Of a stretch of DNA of 64,000 nucleotides, positions 34,609-43,489 are shown one piece after another. The notes beneath the pieces were generated by a model. It had not been told where the DNA came from, ran no database searches, and worked only from the letters and a program-made list of their open reading frames with translations. The DNA is from Glycomyces sp. TRM65418 (GTDB lineage: Bacteria; Actinomycetota; Actinomycetes; Mycobacteriales; Micromonosporaceae), in NCBI RefSeq assembly GCF_019710475.1, contig NZ_JAJFAX010000002.1, positions 558,001 to 622,000 of the forward strand, in the 5' to 3' direction. The stretch's first letter is position 1. Every line of letters starts with the position of its first letter. The position numbers were made by a program, and so were the translations under genes.

Positions 34609-35020
34609 ACGGCGGGGACGCACACGGCGCCGCGCCAGCGCTAGGATACCCGGCTCCGGGCCGGATCGCGGAACGGGGAGCCGAAGCGGGCACGGATACG
34701 GGGCGCCGTGAGAACACCCCAAACGATTCTCCACGACGCCCCGGAATTGCTGACCCACATCAATGAGTAGTCCCTGCGCGCGGGAGTGTCAAGCGGCGCG
34801 CCGGGGGTTGACGCCGATTCGTTACCTCGCCCTAAGTGGGCGGCAATGCCCGCTATGCCTCCTGACCGCTTGCGGCCCTTACGGTCACCGGGAGTGAAAA
34901 CCGGCACGCCTCGACGTCGACGCGGCGCGGCGGCCGGTCAGGTCGCGGCGGCTTCGTCGGGACGTCACGAGTGGCGTCGGCGTGCCACACTTGCACCAGA
35001 GCCAACCCTGAGGAGCGGGC
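34609..35020. other. Intergenic region between tRNA-Arg and the M48 peptidase gene
   Basis: About 410 bases with no convincing reading frame. On the minus strand TATCCT near 34643 may be the -10 of the tRNA. On the plus strand TTGACG near 34807 is a possible -35. GAGGAG is found directly before the downstream start. Confidence 0.4.
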
Positions 35021-36025
35021 ATGAGCGACGACCAGTCACCGGCCGAAGGCGGTCCGATCGAGATCCGGGAACCGGCTCGCGGGCCGGTCATCCTGCGCGG
35101 CATATCGACCCGCGCCTGGGAGCACCCCGCCGACCGCGGCGCCCTGGTGGCGCTGCGCGAACTGCGCGGGTTCGACATCCTCCTGCGCAAGATGTCCGGC
35201 ATGGTCTCCGAACGGGCCCTGCGGCTGAGTCTCATGGGCTCCGCGATCCGCGTCGACCGCCACCAGTACGCGCGCGTCCACGACGCCTACCTCCAGGTCG
35301 CCGCGGTCCTCGACGCCACCGACCTGCCGGAGCTCTACATCACCCGCAACCCCGACCTCGGCGGCATGTGCATCGGCATCGACAAGCCGGTGATCGTCGT
35401 CAACTCCGGCTCGCTCGACGTGCTCGACGAGGCCGAGCTGAAGTTCCTGCTCGCCCACGAGCTCGGCCACGCCCTCTCCGGGCACGGCCTGTACCGGACC
35501 CTGCTCATGGTGCTCCTGCGACTGACCACTTCGGTCGCGTGGATCCCCGTGGGCGTGGTCGGCCTGCGGGTCATCACCGCCGCGCTCTACGAGTGGAGCC
35601 GCAAGTCCGAGCTCTCGGCCGACCGCGCCGGCGCGCTCGCCGTCCAGGACCCGGCCGCGGCCGTGCGCGTCATGGCCAAGATGGCCGGCGGCGGCGATCT
35701 GAGCGATGTGGACACCGCCGCGTTCCTGGAGCAGGCCAAGGAGTTCGAGACCGGCGGCGACCTGCGCGACAGCTTCCTCAAGCTGCTGCTGCTCGAACAG
35801 CGCAGCCACGACTTCGCGGTCGCGCGCGCCGCCGCGCTCAAGACCTGGATCGACGACGGCGAGTACCGCGAGTACCTCGCCGGCGCCTACCCGAAGCGCG
35901 AGGACGACAAGGACGCCTCGATCACCGCCGAGGCCAGGGCCGCCGCGAAGTCCTACAAGGACCTCTTCGAGACCTCCGGCGACCCGCTCGCCAAGCTCCT
36001 CCGCAAGTTCCGCGAAGGGCTCTGA
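35021..36025 (+). CDS. M48-family zinc metallopeptidase
   Basis: A 334-residue protein with the HExxH motif in AELKFLLAHELGHALSGHGL and the third ligand Glu probably in WSRKSELSADRAGALAV. Hydrophobic stretches around the motif (LLMVLLRLTTSVAWIPVGVV) may insert in the membrane, as in HtpX/Ste24 relatives. The N-terminus ISTRAWEHPADRGALVALRE is the usual start of this actinobacterial subgroup. It probably cleaves membrane or misfolded proteins; the substrate is unknown. GAGGAG precedes the ATG. Confidence 0.9.
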   Translation: MSDDQSPAEGGPIEIREPARGPVILRGISTRAWEHPADRGALVALRELRGFDILLRKMSGMVSERALRLSLMGSAIRVDRHQYARVHDAYLQVAAVLDATDLPELYITRNPDLGGMCIGIDKPVIVVNSGSLDVLDEAELKFLLAHELGHALSGHGLYRTLLMVLLRLTTSVAWIPVGVVGLRVITAALYEWSRKSELSADRAGALAVQDPAAAVRVMAKMAGGGDLSDVDTAAFLEQAKEFETGGDLRDSFLKLLLLEQRSHDFAVARAAALKTWIDDGEYREYLAGAYPKREDDKDASITAEARAAAKSYKDLFETSGDPLAKLLRKFREGL

Positions 36026-36041
36026 CGCCCGGACGCGACGA

Positions 36042-36067
36042 CGGGCCCGGTCATGCGACCGGGCCCG
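36042..36067. terminator. Bidirectional terminator
   Basis: An 11-bp perfect stem, CGGGCCCGGTC and its complement, with loop ATGC, between the convergent M48 and M20 peptidase genes. Confidence 0.8.
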
Positions 36068-36077
36068 CGCCGTTTCC

Positions 36078-37418
36078 CTAGCGCCGCAGCTTCTCCAGCA
36101 GGAGCGCTTCGGCCACGCACACCCGCTCGAACATCGCGATGTCAAGGGACTCGTTGGGGCCGTGCGGGTTCGAGTACTGGTCCTCGACGCCCGTCACCAG
36201 GATCGCGGCCTGGGGGAACAACTCCTGGAACGTCGCGATCATCGGGATCGAGCCGCCGACGCCGATCTCGACCGGCTCGGTGCCGTCCCAGGCCTCCGTG
36301 AACGCGGCCCGCGCCGCGTCGAACGCGGGGCCGGTCGCGTCGATCGCGCACGGGTCCCCCAGGCCGCCCTCGGGCGTCACGGTCACCTGCGCGCCCCACG
36401 GCGCGTTCGCCTCCAAGTGGGCCCGCACCGCCTTCAGGGCGTTCTCGGCCGAGTCGCCGGCCGCGAGCCGGAACGAGAGCTTCGCGCGCGTCCGCGGCTG
36501 CAGCGCGTTCGCCGACTCCACCGCGCCCGGCGCGTCGATCCCGAGCAGCGTGGCGGTCGGCTTCGACCACAGCCGCTCGGTGAGCCGCCCGGTGCCGATG
36601 AACTCGGTGCCCGGCAGCATCCCCGCCTCCTCGCGCAGCGCCGCCTCGTCGTAGTCGAGGTCGCCGCTGGGACCCGACACCAGGCCCGCGACGGCCACGT
36701 CGCCGTGCTCGTCGTGCAGGGTCGCGACCAGGCGCGCGAGCGCGGTCAGCGAGTCCGGGACCGGCCCGCCGAACATCCCCGAGTGCACCGCGCCTTCGAG
36801 GACCGCGACCTCCACGTACACGTTGACGACCCCGCGCAGCGTCGTCGTCAGCGCCGGGACCTCGGTCCGCCAGTTCTGCGAGTCGGCGATGACCACCACG
36901 TCGGCGGCCAGCAGGTCCCGGTGCTCGCGCAGCAGCCCTTCGAGCGTCGGGGAGCCGAACTCCTCCTCGCCTTCGATGAGGAGCTTCACCCCGACCGGCG
37001 GCTTCCCGCCGTACGCGCGCAGCGCGGCGACGTGCGCCATCACCCCGGCCTTGTCGTCGGCGACGCCGCGGCCGTACAGCCGCCCGTCCTTCTCGACCAC
37101 GGTGAACGGGTCGGGCTGCTCCCACTTGGCGAGGTCCCCGACCGGCTGCACGTCCTGGTGGGCGTACAGCAGCACCGTCGGCTGCCCCTCGGGCGCGGGG
37201 AAGTGCGCGTACACGCTCGGCTGCCCGCCGCCGTGGCTGAGCTGCCGCGTCTCGGCGGCTCCGGCCTCCTCGAAGAGGCGCTGGACGGCGTTCGCGCCCT
37301 GACGGACCGGCTCGTGGTCGAGTCCGTCGAAGGCGATCGCCGGGATCGTGACGAGGGCCTCCAGATCGGCGCGCACGGCAGGCATGGCGGCGCGCACCGC
37401 ATTCACTACATCGCTCAT
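36078..37418 (-). CDS. M20-family dipeptidase/carboxypeptidase
   Basis: A 446-residue cytoplasmic metallopeptidase. Metal ligands are found in VLLYAHQDVQPVGD, YGRGVADDKAGVMAHVAALR, IEGEEEFGSP and VIADSQNWR (in place of the more usual VSD). A dimerisation domain (TLRGVVNVYVEVAVLEGAVH) sits in the middle. The last motif, EDQYSNPHGPNESLDI, has the final His. It likely cleaves dipeptides or N-acyl amino acids with two zinc ions. ATG start with TAGGAT 8 bases upstream, divergent from the SURF1 gene. Confidence 0.9.
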   Translation of the reverse strand: MSDVVNAVRAAMPAVRADLEALVTIPAIAFDGLDHEPVRQGANAVQRLFEEAGAAETRQLSHGGGQPSVYAHFPAPEGQPTVLLYAHQDVQPVGDLAKWEQPDPFTVVEKDGRLYGRGVADDKAGVMAHVAALRAYGGKPPVGVKLLIEGEEEFGSPTLEGLLREHRDLLAADVVVIADSQNWRTEVPALTTTLRGVVNVYVEVAVLEGAVHSGMFGGPVPDSLTALARLVATLHDEHGDVAVAGLVSGPSGDLDYDEAALREEAGMLPGTEFIGTGRLTERLWSKPTATLLGIDAPGAVESANALQPRTRAKLSFRLAAGDSAENALKAVRAHLEANAPWGAQVTVTPEGGLGDPCAIDATGPAFDAARAAFTEAWDGTEPVEIGVGGSIPMIATFQELFPQAAILVTGVEDQYSNPHGPNESLDIAMFERVCVAEALLLEKLRR

Positions 37419-37454
37419 GGGGCGCAATCCTATGCCGGGTCTAGACTCGTCGAC

Positions 37455-38309
37455 GTGATGCAGCGTTACCGGTTCGTCCTCACTCCGCGCTGGCTCGGGC
37501 TGACCCTCGCGGGCGTGGTGGTGATGGTCGTCTGCGCGCTGCTGTCCCAGTGGCAGTGGGGCCGCGCGGTCGAGCGCGCCGCCGCGAACGACGTCATCGC
37601 CGAGAACCGCGACCCCGTCCCGCTCGACGCGACCCTGCCCGCGGGCGAGGCCCTGCGGGACGAGGACCGCTGGACCCTCGTGGAGGCCGTCGGCGTCTAC
37701 GACACCGAGCACGAGATCGTGCTGCGGGCCCAGACCAACAACGGGGTCAACGGCTTCGAGATCGTCACGCCCCTGGTCCTGGCGGACGGGACGGCGATCC
37801 TGGTCGATCGCGGCTTCATCGCCTCCGAGAGCACCGGGCACGTCCCCGACTACCCGGCCGCGCCCTCGGGCGAGGTCGGCGTCACCGGCCGCGTCTACGA
37901 GTACGAGGAGTCCGGCGGCGGCGTCACCGAGGTGGACGGCCACCTGGAGGCGCGGCGCTTGAGCGACGACCTGCTCGGCCCGCACCTCGACCACGAGCTG
38001 CGCTCGGCGTGGATCGCCGACGTCGAGCCCGCCGAAGGCCTCACCGCCCTGGAGACGCCCTCGTTCAAGGACTGGCAGAACTACTCGTACGCGGTCCAGT
38101 GGGCGCTGTTCGCCGCCATGGTCCCGGTCGGCTGGGTCGTGCTCGCGCGCCGCGAACGCCGCGACCTCGACGCGGCGACCGACGGCGCCGAACCCGGGGA
38201 CGCCGAAGCGGCCCCCGGCGGGAAGCCGGAGGCCGCGACGTCGAAGACCGCGGACGAGGCGGCTAACCGCCCTTCCCCTCGGTCTGGATCTCCTTCGACG
38301 GGGGAGTGA
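37455..38309 (+). CDS. SURF1-family cytochrome c oxidase assembly protein
   Basis: A 284-residue protein with two membrane helices, LGLTLAGVVVMVVCALLSQW near the start and WALFAAMVPVGWVVLA near the end. A SURF1 loop lies between: WTLVEAVGVYDTEHEIVLRA, NGFEIVTPLVLADGTAILVD, RGFI, and TPSFKDWQNYSYAVQW. SURF1 helps insert heme into cytochrome oxidase. The cytosolic tail is acidic and Ala-rich. Its last 47 bases overlap the convergent penicillin-binding protein gene. GTG start, next to an ATG, with TAGACT 7 bases upstream. Confidence 0.92.
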   Translation: MMQRYRFVLTPRWLGLTLAGVVVMVVCALLSQWQWGRAVERAAANDVIAENRDPVPLDATLPAGEALRDEDRWTLVEAVGVYDTEHEIVLRAQTNNGVNGFEIVTPLVLADGTAILVDRGFIASESTGHVPDYPAAPSGEVGVTGRVYEYEESGGGVTEVDGHLEARRLSDDLLGPHLDHELRSAWIADVEPAEGLTALETPSFKDWQNYSYAVQWALFAAMVPVGWVVLARRERRDLDAATDGAEPGDAEAAPGGKPEAATSKTADEAANRPSPRSGSPSTGE

Positions 38310-40443
38310 AGTCCAACTTCGGTTCGCCCTTGAGCGCGTCCCGCAGGATCTTCCCGACGGTGTCCTTCGAGACGCCGGTGTTCGACTCGCCCACCGAGTT
38401 GAAGATGTAGTCCGGATCGGCCATGAATCCGCCCACCGTCAGCTGCGGCGTGTAGCCCAGGAACCACGAGGCCCGGTTGTCGTCGGTCGTGCCCGACTTC
38501 CCGGCCACCGGCCGGTCCACGAGTTCGCCCACGACCCGCGAGGTGCCCCACGGCCCGCAGTCGACGCCCTTCCGCTCGGACTCGGTGACGCACCGGCCCG
38601 CGTCCGTCGCCGCCCGCGCCACGTCCTCGTCCAGCTCCTGGTGGCAGCGCGGCGCGGCCACGTCCAGCTCCTGGCCCTCGGGGTCGATGACGCGCATCGC
38701 CGGCATCGGCTCGCAGTACTTCCCTTCGGCCGCGAGCGTGTTGAACACGTTCGTCATCTCGATCGGCTGCACGTCGGACACGCCGAGCGTGAACGGCCCC
38801 CAGCCGGCGCGCCGCTCCTCCGAGGCGTAGTACGCGTCGCCCTCACTGCGCCACTTGAGACCCATCCGCTCGGCCATCTCGACGGCCTTGTCCGCGCCCA
38901 CCCGGTCGATGAGCTGCGCGAAGTACGTGTTCACCGACATCCCGAACCCGGACCACATGTCCCGGTTGCCCGCCATCTCGGGCGAGCCGTTCTTCGGGCA
39001 CCAGCGTCCGCCGCACGCGGTCGTCGACGACACGAAGCTCGTGGCGACCCGGTTGGGAGAGTGGATGTCGTAGTTCAGCGGATAGCCCGCGTCGAGCGCC
39101 GCGAGCAGCGTGAAGACCTTGAACGTCGAACCGGCCTGGTAGCCGCCGGTCTCGCCCCCGCCGAGCACCGGGTTCACCGTGTTCGGGTAGTTGCCCTTGC
39201 GGTCGAAGCTCGGGTTGGAGTGCGGCCCGTTCTCGCTCTGGTCGTAGGAGAAGGTCCGGTTCAGGCCCAGCGCCTTGATCCGGCCCGTGCCCGGTTCCAT
39301 GACGACCGCGCCGTGCGCGAGCTTCGAGTTCTTGCTCTTGGCCTCGACCACGTGCTCGTTCGCGATCTCCTGGATCTTCGGGTCCAGCGTGGTGATGATC
39401 GTGTACCCGCCCTGGCGCAGCTCGCGCTCGCGGTCGGCCGGGGTCGCCCCGAAGGCGTCCTGCTGGCGCCACCAGCGGCGGAAGTAGTCGCAGAAGAACC
39501 CGAACTCGGTCGGGGTGCCCTCGACGCCGATGCACGCGTTCGGCGGGTCGGAGACGTTCAGCTCGATCGGCAGGCCGCGCACCTCCGAGGCGTCGCCGTG
39601 GGAGAGGTAGTCGATGTCGACCATCCGGTCGAGCACCCAGTTGCGGCGGGCCAGCGCCTGGGTCTGGTCGGAGGTGATCGGGTCGTAGGCGGACGGCGCC
39701 TGGACGAGCCCGGCCAGCATGGCCGACTCCTGGAGGTTGAGGTCGGACGGGTGCTTGGAGAAGTAGACCTGGGCCGCGGCGAAGATCCCGTAGGCGTTGT
39801 GCCCGAAGTACGCCTGGTTGAGGTAGCGCTCCAGGATCTCGTCCTTGGTGAGCTGCTCCTCGACGGCCATCGCCAGGCGCGCCTCGCGGATCTTGCGCTC
39901 GGCGGTCTGCTCGGTGGCGGCGATGACGTCGTCGATGGAATCGGCGTTGAGCTGGAGCGCGCCGCGCACGTACTGCATGGTGATCGTGGAGGCGCCCTGC
40001 TCGACGCCGCCGGAGTTGTTGTTGGCGACGAAGGCGCGCACGATGCCCCGGTAGTCGACGCCGTTGTGGTCGTAGAACCGCGCGTCCTCGGCCGCGACCA
40101 TGGCCTGCTGCATGACCGGCGCGACCTCGTCGAGGGCGACGTGGCGGCGGAACTCGTCGTAGAAGAGGCTGACGAGGGTCTCGCCGTCGGCGGCGTAGAC
40201 GTAGGAGGTCAGGGGCGGGTCGGTCTCGGCGACCTCGACCGAGAGCGTGTCGATCGTGTCGAACCCGGCCTTGGCGCTCAGCCCGGCCATCGCGGCGAGC
40301 GGGAACAGCAGCGCCGCGATCGCGAGACCGGCGAGCAGGCTGGTGCGCAGGAGGGCGTACACCCCTTCGGCGGGCGGGCCGGGTTGGTCGCTCTCGTGTG
40401 CGGACAGTCCGGGCACACGGTCCTCGCGGGGTCGATCGTGCAT
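38263..40443 (-). CDS. Class A penicillin-binding protein (transglycosylase/transpeptidase)
   Basis: A 726-residue bifunctional peptidoglycan synthase. A membrane helix (LLAGLAIAALLFPLAAMAGL) is followed by the GT51 domain with catalytic Glu119 in MVAAEDARFYDHNGVDYRGI and QGASTITMQYVRG, then the transpeptidase domain with S439-T-F-K442 (YQAGSTFKVFTLL), S503-V-N505 and K649-S-G-T. Extra cysteines (ACIGVEG, FCDYFRRW, TACGGRWCPKN) suggest extracytoplasmic disulfides. It polymerises lipid II and cross-links peptides. ATG start with TAGGCT 6 bases upstream. No C-terminal PASTA domain. Confidence 0.94.
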   Translation of the reverse strand: MHDRPREDRVPGLSAHESDQPGPPAEGVYALLRTSLLAGLAIAALLFPLAAMAGLSAKAGFDTIDTLSVEVAETDPPLTSYVYAADGETLVSLFYDEFRRHVALDEVAPVMQQAMVAAEDARFYDHNGVDYRGIVRAFVANNNSGGVEQGASTITMQYVRGALQLNADSIDDVIAATEQTAERKIREARLAMAVEEQLTKDEILERYLNQAYFGHNAYGIFAAAQVYFSKHPSDLNLQESAMLAGLVQAPSAYDPITSDQTQALARRNWVLDRMVDIDYLSHGDASEVRGLPIELNVSDPPNACIGVEGTPTEFGFFCDYFRRWWRQQDAFGATPADRERELRQGGYTIITTLDPKIQEIANEHVVEAKSKNSKLAHGAVVMEPGTGRIKALGLNRTFSYDQSENGPHSNPSFDRKGNYPNTVNPVLGGGETGGYQAGSTFKVFTLLAALDAGYPLNYDIHSPNRVATSFVSSTTACGGRWCPKNGSPEMAGNRDMWSGFGMSVNTYFAQLIDRVGADKAVEMAERMGLKWRSEGDAYYASEERRAGWGPFTLGVSDVQPIEMTNVFNTLAAEGKYCEPMPAMRVIDPEGQELDVAAPRCHQELDEDVARAATDAGRCVTESERKGVDCGPWGTSRVVGELVDRPVAGKSGTTDDNRASWFLGYTPQLTVGGFMADPDYIFNSVGESNTGVSKDTVGKILRDALKGEPKLDFTPPSKEIQTEGKGG

Positions 40444-40664
40444 ATATCCAGCCTAGGCCATGCAGGAGACCGCAAGGTGAAAAAACTCACGAGTATCGGG
40501 AAGGCTTTCATGAAGGGCCCGAACATAAAGCGCGCTCACATCACTCCCGTCCGTTCCACATCGCGGATATCGCGTAACAGGCTCGCAACGCGCCGGTTAG
40601 CCGCACGCGACGATTCCCGCCTACGCTTGGGGAGTCCTAATCGGGAGTGCTGGAGGAGGCACAC

Positions 40665-41858
40665 GTGTCGGTCTACGAGATCGGTCTGCGCTTGCGCGGG
40701 AAAACGGTGCTCGTCGTGGGCGGCGGCTCGATCGCCGGACGACGGGTGCCCCGCCTGCTGGCCGCCGGCGCGCGCGTCCTGCTGGTCGCGCCCGAGGTCA
40801 CCACGACGCTCACCGACTACGCCGCCGCCGGCGAGCTGCGGTGGGAGCGGCGCGAGTGGCGCTCCGGCGACGGCGACGAGGCCTGGTTCGTCCTCGCCGC
40901 CACCGACGACCCCGCGGTCAACGCGGCCGTCGCGGCCGAGGCCGAGGCCCGCCGCACCTGGTGCGTCCGCGCCGACGACGCCGAGGCCTCCGACGCCTGG
41001 ACGCTCGCCCAGGCCGAGTTCGACGGCGTCAGCGTCGCCGTCTCCGCCTCCGGCGACCCCCGCCGCGCCGCCGCCGTCCGCGACTCGGTCGCGGCCGCCA
41101 TGCGCACCGGCGACCTCGACGCCCCGCGCAGCCGCACGGCCCGCCCCGCGGGCGTGGCCCTCGTGGGCGCCGGCCCCGGCGACGCCGACCTCATCACCCT
41201 CCGCGGCCTCGAACTGCTCCGCCAGGCCGAAGTGGTCGTCTCCGACCGCCTCGCCCCGCAGGAGCTGCTCGACATGCTCGGCGACGACGTCGAGATCGTC
41301 GACGCCGCGAAGCTCCCGTACGGGCGGCACACCACCCAGGAGCAGATCAACGCGGTCATGGTCGAACGCGCCCTCGAAGGCAAGTTCGTCGTCCGCCTCA
41401 AGGGCGGCGACGGCTTCGTCTTCGGCCGCGGGGCCGAGGAGCTCGACGCGTGCGTCGCGGCCGGCGTGCCCGTCGAGGTCGTGCCCGGACTGTCCTCGTC
41501 GATCGCCGGACCGGCCGCCGCGGGCATCCCCGTGACCGAACGCGGCGTCGTCCACGACTTCACCGTCGCCACCGGACACGTCCCGCCCGGGCCGCAGAGC
41601 AAGGTCGACTGGGCCGCGCTCGGCGCCGGGAACGGGACGATCGTGCTGCTCATGGCCGTCAAGAACCGCGGTGCGATCGCCGAGGCGCTCATCGCGGGCG
41701 GCCGCAGCCCCGAGACGGCGGTGCGGATCGTCGAGAACGCCACCACGAAGAACCAGACCGTCCGCGAATGCGCGCTCGCCGACCTGGGCGTCACCGAAGC
41801 GCACCACCCGTCCGTCATCGTCATCGGCGACGTCGCCGGGCGGGCCCGCGAGCTGTGA
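40665..41858 (+). CDS. cysG: CysG-like siroheme synthase (precorrin-2 dehydrogenase plus uroporphyrinogen-III methyltransferase)
   Basis: A 397-residue fusion. The N-terminal ~150 residues are a precorrin-2 dehydrogenase/ferrochelatase-like domain (KTVLVVGGGSIAGRRVPRLL, FVLAATDDPAVNAAVAAEAE). The rest is a SAM-dependent methyltransferase (VALVGAGPGDADLITLRGLE, FVVRLKGGDGFVFGRGAEEL, VPVEVVPGLSSSIAGPAAAG, IPVTERGV). Together they convert uroporphyrinogen III to sirohydrochlorin and siroheme for sulfite and nitrite reductases. GGAGGAGG lies 5 bases before the GTG start. The length matches other actinobacterial CysG proteins. Confidence 0.9.
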   Translation: MSVYEIGLRLRGKTVLVVGGGSIAGRRVPRLLAAGARVLLVAPEVTTTLTDYAAAGELRWERREWRSGDGDEAWFVLAATDDPAVNAAVAAEAEARRTWCVRADDAEASDAWTLAQAEFDGVSVAVSASGDPRRAAAVRDSVAAAMRTGDLDAPRSRTARPAGVALVGAGPGDADLITLRGLELLRQAEVVVSDRLAPQELLDMLGDDVEIVDAAKLPYGRHTTQEQINAVMVERALEGKFVVRLKGGDGFVFGRGAEELDACVAAGVPVEVVPGLSSSIAGPAAAGIPVTERGVVHDFTVATGHVPPGPQSKVDWAALGAGNGTIVLLMAVKNRGAIAEALIAGGRSPETAVRIVENATTKNQTVRECALADLGVTEAHHPSVIVIGDVAGRAREL

Positions 41859-41885
41859 GTTCCCGCAGGTAGACATCGATTTTCG

Positions 41886-41916
41886 GGCGGCGCCGGAGTT
41901 TCACTCCGGCGCCGCC
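41886..41916 (+). terminator. Strong terminator after cysG
   Basis: A perfect 14-bp stem, GGCGGCGCCGGAGT and its complement, with a 3-base loop, followed by CACTTTTAC. Confidence 0.85.
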
Positions 41917-41937
41917 GCACTTTTACCTGACCGACCC

Positions 41938-41966
41938 TTTACAAGGACCAATACAGGCCGTAATAT
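41938..41966 (+). promoter_or_regulatory. Near-consensus promoter with long leader
   Basis: TTTACA and TAATAT are spaced by 17 bases, an unusually good sigma-70-type promoter for this genome. Transcription would start near 41973, leaving a leader of about 115 bases before the NTPase gene. The leader begins with the 20-base perfect palindrome at 41979-41998. Confidence 0.75.
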
Positions 41967-41978
41967 TCGTCCATCGAC

Positions 41979-41998
41979 AGCGCGGCGATCGCCGCGCT
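41979..41998. repeat. 20-base perfect palindrome in the leader
   Basis: AGCGCGGCGA followed by its exact complement TCGCCGCGCT. In RNA it could only form a stem with strain at the centre, so a DNA-binding site just after the transcription start is also plausible. Confidence 0.6.
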
Positions 41999-42087
41999 CA
42001 ACCATCATGGTCACGTTCTGAACCACTGGTGTACTTCCATTCAAGCGGGTGCTCCCGCTGACCCTGACTGTCCTTTTTGGAGTGTGC

Positions 42088-43179
42088 ATGCGCATTCGTG
42101 AGTTCTCCGCCGAGCTCGCTTCGCGGCTCAAAGTCGCCTATGCGGTCCGCAACGTCGACCTGACGCTTCCCGGCCTCACCCTGGTCGACGAATGCGCGCC
42201 CCGGCCCGGCCACATCCTGGTCGCGCGGGTCGACGCCATCGGGCACCACAACTGGCTCGAGCTCGCCAGCGGCCGCAAGGCCGCGATCTACCCCGGGGAC
42301 GAAGTCCTCCTCGCCTTCGGCGAGCGCTACGCCCCCGACCAGTACGAATCCCGCGTGCCCGAGGTCCTCGGCACCTCCGTGGACCTGGTGGCGGCGGGCG
42401 GCGTCGCGGGCGAGGTCCTCTCGCGCCACGCCGACATGCGCCCGCCGACCCGCCTGGAGCCGATCGGCGTCCTCGCCGACCGCGAGGGCGTCCCCGTCGA
42501 CCTGCGGCGCTTCTCCGTGCTCGCGCCGTTCGGCCTCGGCGACCACCCGCCCGTGGTCTGCGTCGTCGGCACCTCCATGAACGCAGGGAAGTCGACCACC
42601 GCGGCCTCGGTCATCCGCGGCCTCACCCGCGCGGGCCGCCGCGTCGCCGGCATCAAGATCACCGGCACCGGCGCCGGGGGCGACCCGTGGATGTTCCGTG
42701 ACTCCGGCGCGGTCGTCGCCGCCGACTTCACCGACGGCGGCTACCCGACGACCGCGGGCGTCCCGGTCCCCGAACTGGCCGAACTCGCCCAGATCCTCTA
42801 CCACCACGCCGCCGCGCACGACGTGGACGCCGTGGTCATGGAGATCGCCGACGGCATCCTCCAAACCGAGACCTCCGCGCTCCTGGAGCACCCGCTGGTG
42901 CGCGAGCTGGTCGACGGCGTGGTCCTGGCCGCGGCCGACGCCGCAGGCGCCCGCTACGGCGCCCAGCACCTCCGCGGTCTCGGCCTGCCGGTGATCGCCG
43001 CCTCCGGGAAGCTCACGCAATCCCAACTGGCGATCCGCGAAGCCGTCACCGGCATCGACGCCCCGGTCTACACCCCCGGCGAACTCGCCGAGGCCCACGT
43101 GGCCCAGGAGATCCTGGCGCTCGCGGGCGTCGCCCGGTCCCGCCGCTCGGGCGTGCTCGAACTCGGCGAGGCCGCCTAG
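42088..43179 (+). CDS. MobB/DUF1611-like P-loop NTPase
   Basis: A 363-residue protein. The N-terminal half is a beta-rich domain (PRPGHILVARVDAIGHHNWL, KAAIYPGDEVLLAFGERYAP). The second half is a SIMIBI-class P-loop domain with VCVVGTSMNAGKSTTAASVI (Walker A), GIKITGTGAGGDPWMFRDSG and VDAVVMEIADGILQTET. It resembles DUF1611 and the MobB/dethiobiotin-synthase group, in which the P-loop domain binds a nucleotide for cofactor work. The true substrate is unknown. GGAG precedes the ATG in a leader behind a near-consensus promoter. Confidence 0.75.
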   Translation: MRIREFSAELASRLKVAYAVRNVDLTLPGLTLVDECAPRPGHILVARVDAIGHHNWLELASGRKAAIYPGDEVLLAFGERYAPDQYESRVPEVLGTSVDLVAAGGVAGEVLSRHADMRPPTRLEPIGVLADREGVPVDLRRFSVLAPFGLGDHPPVVCVVGTSMNAGKSTTAASVIRGLTRAGRRVAGIKITGTGAGGDPWMFRDSGAVVAADFTDGGYPTTAGVPVPELAELAQILYHHAAAHDVDAVVMEIADGILQTETSALLEHPLVRELVDGVVLAAADAAGARYGAQHLRGLGLPVIAASGKLTQSQLAIREAVTGIDAPVYTPGELAEAHVAQEILALAGVARSRRSGVLELGEAA

Positions 43180-43204
43180 CGAAGGGGAGGGGACGGGAAG
43201 GGAG

Positions 43205-43228
43205 CCGGCGGCGCGCACGCGCCGCCGG
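43205..43228 (+). terminator. Terminator after the NTPase gene
   Basis: CCGGCGGCGC, loop GCAC, GCGCCGCCGG: a perfect 10-bp stem 26 bases past the stop. Confidence 0.75.
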
Positions 43229-43236
43229 AACCGCGC

Positions 43237-43320
43237 TCAGCGCACCGGGTCCGCCGACGGCTCGCCAAGGGCGGCATCGGCCTCCGCAAGCAGGTCCAAG
43301 CCCCCGTTTTCACGACACAT
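43237..43320 (-). CDS. Possible 27-residue acidic peptide
   Basis: An ATG preceded by AGGG 7 bases upstream opens a short frame: MCRENGGLDLLAEADAALGE followed by PSADPVR and TGA. The composition (Leu/Ala/Glu/Asp rather than Arg/Pro) looks more protein-like than its surroundings. It lies in the 310-base gap before the FN3 gene, on the opposite strand. No relative is known to me. Confidence 0.25.
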   Translation of the reverse strand: MCRENGGLDLLAEADAALGEPSADPVR

Positions 43321-43489
43321 TGGGCTACCCTGCTCTGAGACCTTCTTGTGACAATGGCAGGCTGGTGGGCGTTGCACCCGTGAATTAGGCTCGGGTTCGC
43401 GCGCCGTCCCGCCGGCGCCGCTCAGGGCCGAATGGCGCTCGCGCCCCTGAAAGCCGGCATAGCTGATCCCGCAGAGGAACTCCCCCCTT

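Noticed and set aside
34535-35020. tRNA-Arg as an integration site for a genomic island
   Set aside because: No integrase and no second copy of the tRNA 3' end was found nearby, and the following genes are ordinary chromosomal types.
40665-41858. A truncated CysG because the N-terminal domain is short
   Set aside because: The length of about 400 residues is normal for actinobacterial CysG-type fusions, so there is no sign of damage.
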